From Actinomycetes bacterium (GTDB taxonomy: Bacteria > Actinomycetota > Acidimicrobiia > Acidimicrobiales > JAKAOS01), in contig JAJYPS010000023.1 in assembly GCA_021795215.1 (NCBI GenBank), forward strand, positions 1-32,547: a DNA stretch of 32,547 nucleotides, given 5' to 3'. Below the pieces are notes generated by a model. The model was not told the DNA's origin, ran no database searches, and saw only the letters and a list, made by a program, of their open reading frames with translations. Made by a program: the position numbers and the translations under genes. Of this stretch, positions 18,291 through 26,511 are shown piece after piece. How positions within the stretch are numbered: the stretch's first letter is position 1; every line of letters starts with the position of its first letter.

Positions 18291-18320
18291 GTCGGGAGTG
18301 ACCGTGAGGTCGGCCCAGCG
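18290..18320. repeat. 31-bp duplicated fragment of the S9 peptidase gene
   Basis: tgtcgggagtgaccgtgaggtcGgcccagcg vs 15526-15556 tgtcgggagtgaccgtgaggtcCgcccagcg (30/31); both encode RWADLTVTPD on the minus strand. Confidence 0.85.
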
Positions 18321-18546
18321 GCAACTGGCGCGACCTGTCTCGGCGTCGTGACGGCCGGCGGTCACTACGTGGTGGCTTCGGCACGCTGCGACCGAAGCGT
18401 GCGAAAACCAACACCTGCGCACACGTTCTGGCAGAAAGCCATTTCTGCCGTGATCGCCACAGGCGAGGATCAGTCGCGGCCACCTGATTGCTCGTCATCC
18501 GACCAGCGGCCGGTGAAGATATTGAAGCCAGGCAAACGAAAGCCCG
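18320..18546. repeat. 227-bp direct repeat, copy 2
   Basis: See copy 1 (15954-16180). Confidence 0.95.
18430..18449. other. perfect 8-bp stem hairpin within repeat (also at 16064-16083)
   Basis: GGCAGAAA-GCCA-TTTCTGCC, conserved in both copies; no T-tract, so terminator function is unproven. Confidence 0.6.
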
Positions 18547-18655
18547 GGTGGCGATGCCAACCTCTGAAGGCGATCACGGCCAGAGTCGCGATCGCCACCA
18601 AGAGCACGAGAAGCAAGACAAGCAAGATGACGGTGATGACGACGGTCGATCCCAC
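18470..18655 (-). CDS. small single-TM protein
   Basis: MGSTVVITVILLVLLLVLLVAIATLAVIAFRGWHRHPGFRLPGFNIFTGRWSDDEQSGGRD; clear TM helix; C-terminal 23 aa lie inside the repeat. Confidence 0.5.
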   Translation of the reverse strand: MGSTVVITVILLVLLLVLLVAIATLAVIAFRGWHRHPGFRLPGFNIFTGRWSDDEQSGGRD

Positions 18656-18703
18656 TTCGTCATCTCCCTCCAGTCGGGCGCCCGGCGAGACGCCGGCCGC
18701 CTA

Positions 18704-19738
18704 CTAGAAATTGTAGGTCTGTCCCGTCTGCGACGTGAGGGTGTAGCCCGTCGCGGTGACGGCGATGCTGGCGATGGGGGAGGGCAGCGGCTTGGCAGCG
18801 GCGCTCCCGTACCACTTCGCACCGCCGAAGTTGTAGACGTTCCCCTTGGCGGTTACCAGGAAGTAGCCGTTGGTGACGGGCACCAGCGCCACGACGGCCG
18901 TCGGCAGGTGTGCTGCGGCGAGGCTCCCGAACCACCTGGCCCCGCCGTGGTTGAACACATTGCCCATCGCACTGAACTGGTAGGTGCCACCCCCGACCGC
19001 CTGAACGGTAGTGAGCCGCAGCGGCGTCGGGGCCGGAGCCGGAGCCTGCACAGGAGGCGGAGGGGTGGGTCCTGGTGTGGGGTTTTGCCAGTTCGTCTTG
19101 TAGTTGCAGTTCGTTGCCGCGTAGATCGGGTTGTTCTTCTGGTACTGCGGCGGCGTCCAGCAGATGTAGCTGGAGGGAAGGACGGTACCTGGACCGTTTG
19201 GTATCCAAGGGGCGGCGATCTCATTGCCAATTGGGGGCGGACCCGAGGGGCCACCTACCCAGCCGAAGCCGGCGAGCTTCGCCATGCTGATGGAGTTGAC
19301 GGGCGGCCATGCTCCTGCCCAATTAGTGTTCGTGAGCGGATTGTGCACGAGCGTAGCGTTGAGCAGGAAGTTGGGTAGGGGGGTTCCCGGCTTGACCTGA
19401 GAGACCACGTTCGGTGGCGTGCCCTCGCTGCACGGCCACACGACCAACGTGTGGGTGTAGTCGTACCCTTCACACGCTCCAGTGCCCGGGTCAACCGTAA
19501 TCGTCACGCTGTAGGTCCCGCCGCCGTTGGTACCCGGGTCCCCGCCGTAGACCATAGGAACGTAGTTGTCAATGATCGGCTGGTGCGTGACCGCGCTGAT
19601 CGGCAGTCCAGCCAGCGCCCCAACCTGCACCACCCCGTCGGTGGCCACTGCCGGAGCCGCCGCGTTGGCCACCCCGCCAGGCAGCAGGACGCCACCCAGC
19701 ATGGCCGCTATACCCATGAACCTCCGCAGAACGCTCAC
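18704..19738 (-). CDS. secreted protein with C-terminal propeller-like repeats
   Basis: Signal-like VSVLRRFMGIAAMLGGVLLPGGVANAAAP; Pro-rich linker; C-terminal repeats GNVFNHGGARWFGS... / GNVYNFGGAKWYGS.... GTG start at 19738. Confidence 0.7.
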   Translation of the reverse strand: MSVLRRFMGIAAMLGGVLLPGGVANAAAPAVATDGVVQVGALAGLPISAVTHQPIIDNYVPMVYGGDPGTNGGGTYSVTITVDPGTGACEGYDYTHTLVVWPCSEGTPPNVVSQVKPGTPLPNFLLNATLVHNPLTNTNWAGAWPPVNSISMAKLAGFGWVGGPSGPPPIGNEIAAPWIPNGPGTVLPSSYICWTPPQYQKNNPIYAATNCNYKTNWQNPTPGPTPPPPVQAPAPAPTPLRLTTVQAVGGGTYQFSAMGNVFNHGGARWFGSLAAAHLPTAVVALVPVTNGYFLVTAKGNVYNFGGAKWYGSAAAKPLPSPIASIAVTATGYTLTSQTGQTYNF

Positions 19739-19974
19739 TCTTTCGGTACCTTCCAGGACGCGTATTCGTCGCTTCTCGCCATTCCAACATCGGCAGCTCT
19801 CTGTTGTATTGAGCGCTGTTCGTGCCACCCAAGCTCTGCACGCTGACTCCCGCTCAACGCTGACTCCTGCTCGAGGAAGTGGATGAGCGGCGCGTGTACC
19901 CGGTCGCCGGGGCCGTGCACCTGGGACGCATCGTTGCTTCTGCGCACCGCCGCTCGGGAGACATACTGACCGGC

Positions 19975-20967
19975 ATGGTTCGGTCGGGAGGCGACAGCCG
20001 CCACGGGGGGGAGCTGGCGGCGATCGCCCGTATCGCGGCGCTGAACGGAGCCGGTCCGGAGGGTGAGGTGTGGATAGGCGACGATGCGGCGGTCGTCCGT
20101 GTACCGCCCGGCCGCCTTCTCCTGGCAGCCGACGCCGTCGTCGCGGGGGTACATGCCGACTTGTCGCTCGTCGGTCTGGACGATCTCGGTTGGAAGGCGC
20201 TGGCGTCCAATGTCAGTGACATAGCTGCGATGGGCGGCAAGGCGCTGCATGCGCTGTGCTGCGTCGCGGGTCCTCCAGACACCGACTTGGACCTGCTCCA
20301 CGCGGGGCTACGTTCGGCTTCCCAGTCGTACGGAGTGGCGCTGGTCGGGGGAGACCTGGCCAACTCCGCCACACTGGTCGTGGCGGTGTCGATCACCGGC
20401 ACGACCGGCGACGGTCAACCGGTCCTGCGCAGTGGAGCCAGACCGGGAGACCTGATCTTCGTGACCGGTCCCCTCGGGTCGTCCGCGGCCGGCCTACGGC
20501 TGCTCCGGGCCGGCTCCTCCGCCGCTCCCTCGGCCGATCCGACGGACGCAGGCTGCCAGCCGATCTCCTCCGAGTGTGCCGCTCGGCTCATGCACGCCCA
20601 CCGCCGCCCATTCGCCAGGCCGGCGGAGGGCATCGCCGCCAGGGACGCGGGCGCCACTGCGATGATCGACATCTCCGACGGTCTGGCTACCGAGCTCGGG
20701 CACATCTGCGACGCTTCCAGCGTGGGCGCCATGCTGGACTTCGTTCCGGTGGCGGACGGAGCTTCCCTGGACGAGGCGGTGGCAGGCGGCGAGGACTACG
20801 AGCTACTTTTTACCGCTGCTGACGCCGGACTTGTCCGCGCCCAGTTTGAGAGCCAGGATCTTCGCGAACCGCTTGTTATTGGCCGAGTCACTCCCACCGC
20901 TGGGGAGCGGCTTCTCGACGGACGCCCTCTGGGCCGGGGTGGGTTCGAGCACGACTGGCTTCTTTGA
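19975..20967 (+). CDS. thiL: thiamine-monophosphate kinase
   Basis: WIGDDAAVVRVPPGRLLLAADAVVAGVHADL, ASNVSDIAAMGG, IDISDGLATELGHIC, GGEDYELLFTA. Confidence 0.92.
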   Translation: MVRSGGDSRHGGELAAIARIAALNGAGPEGEVWIGDDAAVVRVPPGRLLLAADAVVAGVHADLSLVGLDDLGWKALASNVSDIAAMGGKALHALCCVAGPPDTDLDLLHAGLRSASQSYGVALVGGDLANSATLVVAVSITGTTGDGQPVLRSGARPGDLIFVTGPLGSSAAGLRLLRAGSSAAPSADPTDAGCQPISSECAARLMHAHRRPFARPAEGIAARDAGATAMIDISDGLATELGHICDASSVGAMLDFVPVADGASLDEAVAGGEDYELLFTAADAGLVRAQFESQDLREPLVIGRVTPTAGERLLDGRPLGRGGFEHDWLL

Positions 20968-21876
20968 CTCAGCAGCAGCGGGTGTCGTTGCCACACGGAC
21001 CGACGCAGCCGCCGCCGGCCTGCTCTCCGCCCGGACCGTGGCGGTCGCCGCAGCCGGCGTCCTCGTCTCGACGGCGGGGTGCAGCGCATCCAGCTTCGCC
21101 TGCTCCGCCGCCTTTGCCAGTGCCACAGGCGTCGGGGTGGTCTCCGGACGGGTCACTGCAACGCTGACCGGCGCATCCAGCTTCGCCTTTGCCGCTTCTA
21201 TGGCGGCAGTCTGCGCTGCCGCGTGCTCCCCAGACGTCTGAGGCGAGACCGCCAGAGACACCTTGGCGGAACCGGACGTCTTGTCGTTCACGTAGGGGTC
21301 GCTGGCGTAGGATGTCAACGACGCTTTCGACGCCGCCTTCGAGATCGCAGTGAAGGTAAGACCGCTCCCGACGCTGCTCGCCGATGTCCGCCCGATGGTC
21401 GACGCGGACAGGCCGAGAGTCGTCTTGGGCGTTGAAGCGGTCCGTGACCCGCCGGCCGGCGTCGTGCGCTTCGTCGTCACGACGTGCTTCGTCGCCGCTG
21501 GAGTGCTCCCCTGGGTCGGCGCTGCGCCGGCAGCCGTGGAACGGCCCCCTGTCGTCGGACGGGACGGGTACAGGCCCAAGCCGGCGCTTACCGGAGCCGA
21601 GCTGAGCAGCGACCGGAGCGACGTGCTCGTGCCTCCGGTCGAAACCGAAGGCAGCGACCGCCCCACCGTCGTCGACCGCGGGGAGGGGGGCGGTGAGGGG
21701 GGAACGACCACCTGCGCAGGTCCCAGCGGAGTCAGCCAGTTCGTGCCTACCTGCGTTCCCAGGGGCGGGGCGTCCTTGGGCAGGTTGGACAGGGGGATTG
21801 CAATGGCCGCCAATCCGGCGGTCGCCGCGGCGACCCGCAACAGAGCTCCCTTTCTGCCAACCATTGAGCCAACCAT
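20803..21876 (-). CDS. Ala/Thr/Ser-rich, probably membrane-anchored or secreted hypothetical protein
   Basis: MVGSMVGRKGALLRVAAATAGLAAIAIPLSNLP hydrophobic N-terminus, then long low-complexity region. Its 3' end is antisense to the last 165 nt of thiL. Confidence 0.55.
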   Translation of the reverse strand: MVGSMVGRKGALLRVAAATAGLAAIAIPLSNLPKDAPPLGTQVGTNWLTPLGPAQVVVPPSPPPSPRSTTVGRSLPSVSTGGTSTSLRSLLSSAPVSAGLGLYPSRPTTGGRSTAAGAAPTQGSTPAATKHVVTTKRTTPAGGSRTASTPKTTLGLSASTIGRTSASSVGSGLTFTAISKAASKASLTSYASDPYVNDKTSGSAKVSLAVSPQTSGEHAAAQTAAIEAAKAKLDAPVSVAVTRPETTPTPVALAKAAEQAKLDALHPAVETRTPAAATATVRAESRPAAAASVRVATTPAAAESKKPVVLEPTPAQRASVEKPLPSGGSDSANNKRFAKILALKLGADKSGVSSGKK

Positions 21877-22024
21877 CGACAGCAGTATCGTGGGACTTGA
21901 GAATATTTGCGTCCTGCCACCTGCCAAGAGCTTGGCGATCCCACCGACCGTTCCCGGAGCCGTCCGCAAGCCGGAAAGGCCGCCACCGTCACGACGCGGG
22001 TCGGCCGACCCGGTCAGCGCGGCG

Positions 22025-22219
22025 CTATCGAGCTGCCTTGGTCACCTTTCCGGCCCGCAAGCAGGACGTGCAGACGGACAGTCGCCGCGGCGTCCTGCCC
22101 ACCATCGCCCTCACCCTCTGGATGTTCGGGTTCCACCGCCGCTTTATGCGACGGTGGGAGTGGCTGATGCTCATTCCGAACGACGGATGCTTCCCACAGA
22201 TCTCACATACGGCGGCCAC
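22025..22219 (-). CDS. rpmB: 50S ribosomal protein L28
   Basis: VAAVCEICGKHPSFGMSISHSHRRIKRRWNPNIQRVRAMVGRTPRRLSVCTSCLRAGKVTKAAR. Confidence 0.93.
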   Translation of the reverse strand: MAAVCEICGKHPSFGMSISHSHRRIKRRWNPNIQRVRAMVGRTPRRLSVCTSCLRAGKVTKAAR

Positions 22220-22309
22220 GGTCAACACTCCTAGGGCTTCAGTCGGGCCCGCAGCCACTACGGCCGAACCCAGCGATGACGACGGGATAGAAGATTAGCA
22301 TCGCCCGGC

Positions 22310-24106
22310 ATGGACGATGCCGAGGCGCTCACCGGCGACCAGTTGGCAGGAGCCATGTTGGTCTTCCGGGACCAGTTGCGCATCCACCGCGACCTGCTCA
22401 ATCGTCTGAACGTCTACCCGGTGCCCGATGGCGACACAGGCACCAACATGACTGCCACGCTGGACGCCGTGGTGGAGGAACTGCCCCACGGCGCGCCTCT
22501 GAAGGAGGTCGCAGTGGCCATCGCTCGTGCGTCGCTCATGGGAGCGCGGGGCAACTCGGGCATCATTCTCTCGCAGCTCCTACGGGGCTTCACGGACCGA
22601 CTGCTGACGTCGCCGCCGGACACCGCGTGCGTGGCGCAGGCCGTGCGCAACGCGGCCACCACGGCAGTGGCGGCGGTTCAGCAGCCGACCGACGGGACCA
22701 TACTCACGGTGGCCGCTGCGGCTGCCACCGCCGCCGAGCAGGCGGTGACGGACGGTCGCGACCTGCCCGGAGTTCTCACGGCGGCCCGCTGTGCAGCGGT
22801 GCAGGCAGTGGCTGTCACGCCGACTCAGCTCCCGTCTCTCGCCCAGGCGGGCGTCGTCGACGCGGGCGGAGCCGGGTACTCGCTCATGTTCGACGCCCTC
22901 TTGGAGGCGGTCACCGGAGCCAGTTCGCCGGGCCTCGAGCTGCCCTCCGACGTGTTGCGCTCGGTGGCCGGATCGGCCCCGACGCGACGGTCGGACCAAC
23001 GGCCGGGTGGGTCGCAGGCCGCCCCGCGGGCCGCCGGTGAGAGTGGGGCAGAACCGGGTGACGCCGCGGGTGCTGGTGGCGCCGTTGACGCCACACGGCA
23101 GGCGGGAGCCGGGCCGGTCGGGTCGCCGGTCGACTCCACGGTCGGGTCGCCGGAGAGCCCCAGGTACGAGGTGATGTTCCTGCTCGATGCTCCGGCGGAG
23201 TCGATCGGTCCGTTCCGCGCCGTGTGGGACGGGATCGGCGAGTCGATCGTGGTCGTCGGCGGAGGCAGCCTCTGGAACTGCCATATCCACACCGACGACA
23301 TCGGCGCTGCGATCGAAGCTGCGATCGACTGCGGCAAGCCCCGGCGGATCAGGGTCAGCGACTTGGCGGAGCAGGTCCAAGAGGAGCGATGGGTGCGCGA
23401 GGCGGTCCTCCAGGACCTTCCTTCGTCTTCGGAGGTGCTAGAGAGGAGGACCGCCGTCGTGGCGGTTGCAGAGGGCGCCGGTCTCCACCGAGCCTTCAGG
23501 TCGCTCGGTACGGCGGTCGTCACCGGAGGGGGGACGGTGACTCCGACCGTGGACGAGCTGGTGCGGGCCGTGGAGTCGCTCGCCTCGCCGGAGGTCATCA
23601 TCCTGTCGAACAGCTCCCAGGTGGTGAGTATCGCCGAGCAGGTGGCCTCCCGGGCCACCGGGCAGGGAAGAAGGGTCGCCGTGCTCGCCACGTCGGACGT
23701 GCAGGAGGGTATCGCCGCCGCTTGCGACTACGACCCCGCGTCCTCGCTGGAGGAGAACCTGAGGACGATGGGAGCGGCCGCGGGCCGGGTGGTCAGCGGC
23801 CGGGTGACGAGAGCAGTGCGGCCGGCGGACGGACCGGGGTGCCCCATCGCCGAAGGGGACTGGATAGGCCTGTCGCCGGAGGGGATCGAGGTGGTCGGGT
23901 GCTCTCTCGTCGAGGTGACGTGCGCCCTGTTGGCCAAGCTGGTCGCTGCAGGCCACGAGCTGGTCACGATCGTCGAAGGCGAAGGTCATCGCCCGGCCGA
24001 CACCAGGGCCGTTACCGAATGGCTGGCGGAGCACCATCCCAGTCTGGAAGTAGAGGTGGTGCAGGGAGGCCAGCCGATCTTCCCGTTCCTCGTGGGCATC
24101 GAGTAA
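22310..24106 (+). CDS. DAK2 domain protein (YloV/FakA-like fatty-acid kinase subunit)
   Basis: NVYPVPDGDTGTNMTATL, ASLMGARGNSGIILSQLLRGF, DAGGAGYSLMFDALLEA; C-terminal EDD-like region; sits between rpmB and recG. Confidence 0.88.
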   Translation: MDDAEALTGDQLAGAMLVFRDQLRIHRDLLNRLNVYPVPDGDTGTNMTATLDAVVEELPHGAPLKEVAVAIARASLMGARGNSGIILSQLLRGFTDRLLTSPPDTACVAQAVRNAATTAVAAVQQPTDGTILTVAAAAATAAEQAVTDGRDLPGVLTAARCAAVQAVAVTPTQLPSLAQAGVVDAGGAGYSLMFDALLEAVTGASSPGLELPSDVLRSVAGSAPTRRSDQRPGGSQAAPRAAGESGAEPGDAAGAGGAVDATRQAGAGPVGSPVDSTVGSPESPRYEVMFLLDAPAESIGPFRAVWDGIGESIVVVGGGSLWNCHIHTDDIGAAIEAAIDCGKPRRIRVSDLAEQVQEERWVREAVLQDLPSSSEVLERRTAVVAVAEGAGLHRAFRSLGTAVVTGGGTVTPTVDELVRAVESLASPEVIILSNSSQVVSIAEQVASRATGQGRRVAVLATSDVQEGIAAACDYDPASSLEENLRTMGAAAGRVVSGRVTRAVRPADGPGCPIAEGDWIGLSPEGIEVVGCSLVEVTCALLAKLVAAGHELVTIVEGEGHRPADTRAVTEWLAEHHPSLEVEVVQGGQPIFPFLVGIE

Positions 24107-24114
24107 GGAGGAAG

Positions 24115-26316
24115 GTGCCCGCCAGCAGAGTCGCCGCAACGAGTACCCCGACGGCCCCGAGTACCCCGACGGCCCCGGCGGACCGGGGGCAGGGCGGCCG
24201 TACCTGGCCCGGCCTGGGACGGCACCAGGTGACCGTCCTCTCAGGTGTCGGACCGGCGCGAGCGGCCAAGCTGGCGGACCTGGGCATAGTGAACGTGGCG
24301 GACCTGCTCACCCACTATCCGCGTCGGTGCGTGGACCGCTCCAGGCAGGCCTCCCTGGCGGAGCTGAGGATCGACGAGGAGGCCACGGTGGTGGTGCGGG
24401 TCGACTCCGTCGGCGCGGCCCGCAGGGTCCGGGGAAGGGCCATCGTGGAGATGGTCTGCTCGGATGCCAGCGGCTCGCTGAAGGTGACCTTCTTCAACCA
24501 GTCGTGGCGGGCGCGCCAGCTCCACACCGGCATGGAGCTGCTGCTCTTCGGCAAGTTGGAGGCCTTCCGGGGCCGCCGGCAGATGACCAACCCGCTCGTG
24601 GACCTGGTAGGGGATCGCTGCGGCGGCATCATCCCTGTCTATCCGGCTTCCGAGAAGGCCGGGATAACGAGCTGGGAAGTGGCCGTCATGGTGCAGGAAG
24701 CGGTCAGGAGAGCCGGGCGTATGGCCGACCCCCTTCCTCCTGCACACAGGCGCAGGCTTTCGCTGCTGTCGCGGACCGAAGCCCTGGCCGCCATACACCA
24801 GCCCGAGAGCATGGACCAGTGGCGGTCCGGACGGCGCCGGCTCGCGTTCGACGAGCTGCTCCGCCTGCAGTGCGCCCTGGTCGGTCGGAGAGTGGCCGCC
24901 CGCCAGCGATCGGACGGCATCGCCCACACGCCGCTGCAGGACCGGCAGGATCTCTGGCGCCGCCTGGCCGCCTCGCTTCCCTTCGGCCTGACCTCGTCGC
25001 AGGCTCGGGCGATAGCGGAGATCGGAAGGGACATGGAGTCCGACGCCGCCATGCACCGTCTGCTCCAAGGCGACGTCGGGTCGGGCAAGACCTTGGTGGC
25101 TGTCGCCGCGATGCTGGTGGCGCTACGGGCAGGTCACCAAGCGGCGCTCATGGCGCCCACCGAAGTGCTCGCCGAGCAGCACTACCTGTCCATACGTTCG
25201 CTGATCGACGGGTTCGACGTGCCCGACGCGTCCCGGCTGGGCGCGGGTCGCCCTCTCCAGCTTGGCCTGCTCAGCTCGCGTGTCGGCTCCCAGGAGCGGT
25301 CCAAGCTGCTGGCCCAGCTGGCCGTGGGCGCCGTGGACATCCTGGTGGGCACCCACGCCCTTCTCGTGGACGACGTCCGGTTCGCCTCGCTGGGGCTCGC
25401 CGTGATCGACGAGCAGCACCGGTTCGGCGTCGACCAGCGGTCGCTGCTGCGGGCGAAGGGCTCCGGGGGGAGGGACCCGGACCTACTGGTCATGACCGCC
25501 ACACCCATTCCCCGTACTGCGGCGATGACCGTCTACGGCGACTTGGACATGACCGTCATGACCGACCTGCCAGCCGGTCGCAGCCCGGTGACCACCGTCT
25601 GGGCGCGGGACGACGACCAGGTTGCCTCCGTGTGGGATCGCGTGCGCCGGGAGGTTGCCTTCGGCCACCAGGCGTTCGTCGTGTGCCCCTTGGTGGACGG
25701 ATCCGAGAGCGTGGAGGCTGCTTCGGTCGAGGACGAGCTCCGGCGGCTCGAAGCAGGGGAGCTGAGCGGGCTCCGGCTGGCGCTTCTCCACGGCCAGATG
25801 CCCCAGAGGGCGAAGCAGGCGGCAATGACCGCGTTCCGAGGCGGGGAGGCGGACGTTCTCGTGGCCACGACCGTGGTGGAAGTGGGCGTCGACGTGCCTG
25901 CGGCGACGGTCATGGTCGTCCTGGACGCCCACCGCTTCGGCATGGCGCAGCTCCACCAGCTCAGAGGTCGGGTCGGAAGGTCCGAACTGGCCTCTTGGTG
26001 CTACCTCGTATCCCGAAGCGACGGTGACGAGGCGGCGCAGCGCCTTTCTGCGCTCGAGTCGTCCACAGACGGGTTCTTCCTGGCCGACCGGGACCTGCAG
26101 ATCCGCGGCGAGGGCACCCTGCTCGGCACTCGCCAGCAGGGGCGATCCGATCTGCGGCTTGCTTCCTTCACCGATGACCGTGAGCTGGTCGCCGAGGCCA
26201 GACGGGTCGCGGTGGAGATCGTCGACCAGGACCCCGCCCTGTCGGCCCACCCCGTGCTGGCAGCCGAAGTCGCCTACTTCGTAGGGGAGCAGGCGGACTT
26301 CCTGCTCAAGAGCTGA
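24115..26316 (+). CDS. recG: ATP-dependent DNA helicase RecG
   Basis: LLQGDVGSGKTLVAVAAML, MAPTEVLAEQHY, VIDEQHRFGVDQR, MTATPIPRTAAMTVYGDLD, LHQLRGRVGRSE, ADRDLQIRGEGTLLGTRQQG. GTG at 24115 after AAGGAGG. Confidence 0.96.
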   Translation: MPASRVAATSTPTAPSTPTAPADRGQGGRTWPGLGRHQVTVLSGVGPARAAKLADLGIVNVADLLTHYPRRCVDRSRQASLAELRIDEEATVVVRVDSVGAARRVRGRAIVEMVCSDASGSLKVTFFNQSWRARQLHTGMELLLFGKLEAFRGRRQMTNPLVDLVGDRCGGIIPVYPASEKAGITSWEVAVMVQEAVRRAGRMADPLPPAHRRRLSLLSRTEALAAIHQPESMDQWRSGRRRLAFDELLRLQCALVGRRVAARQRSDGIAHTPLQDRQDLWRRLAASLPFGLTSSQARAIAEIGRDMESDAAMHRLLQGDVGSGKTLVAVAAMLVALRAGHQAALMAPTEVLAEQHYLSIRSLIDGFDVPDASRLGAGRPLQLGLLSSRVGSQERSKLLAQLAVGAVDILVGTHALLVDDVRFASLGLAVIDEQHRFGVDQRSLLRAKGSGGRDPDLLVMTATPIPRTAAMTVYGDLDMTVMTDLPAGRSPVTTVWARDDDQVASVWDRVRREVAFGHQAFVVCPLVDGSESVEAASVEDELRRLEAGELSGLRLALLHGQMPQRAKQAAMTAFRGGEADVLVATTVVEVGVDVPAATVMVVLDAHRFGMAQLHQLRGRVGRSELASWCYLVSRSDGDEAAQRLSALESSTDGFFLADRDLQIRGEGTLLGTRQQGRSDLRLASFTDDRELVAEARRVAVEIVDQDPALSAHPVLAAEVAYFVGEQADFLLKS

Positions 26317-26360
26317 GCGGTTGACGGCGAGCCCGTGAAGGGCCTTCCATTCTCCGGAAC

Positions 26361-26469
26361 GGCACCGTGCTTGCCCGGAACGGCCCCGGGCACCGGGCAC
26401 ACCGGGCACCGGGCACCGTGCTTGCCCGGAACGGCCCCGGAGGGCACCGTGCTTGCCCGGAACGGCCCC
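26361..26469. repeat. 27-bp intergenic repeat, three copies
   Basis: ggcaccgtgcttgcccggaacggcccc at 26361-26387, 26412-26438 and 26443-26469, with caccgggcac spacers. Confidence 0.95.
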
Positions 26470-26511
26470 GGGCGGCCCGTGCGCCGGGTTCCGGGTGGTT
26501 AGCGTGGCATC

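Noticed and set aside
19735-20301. 188-aa minus ORF overlapping thiL 5' region
   Set aside because: Opposes the conserved thiL N-terminus and has no recognisable motif.
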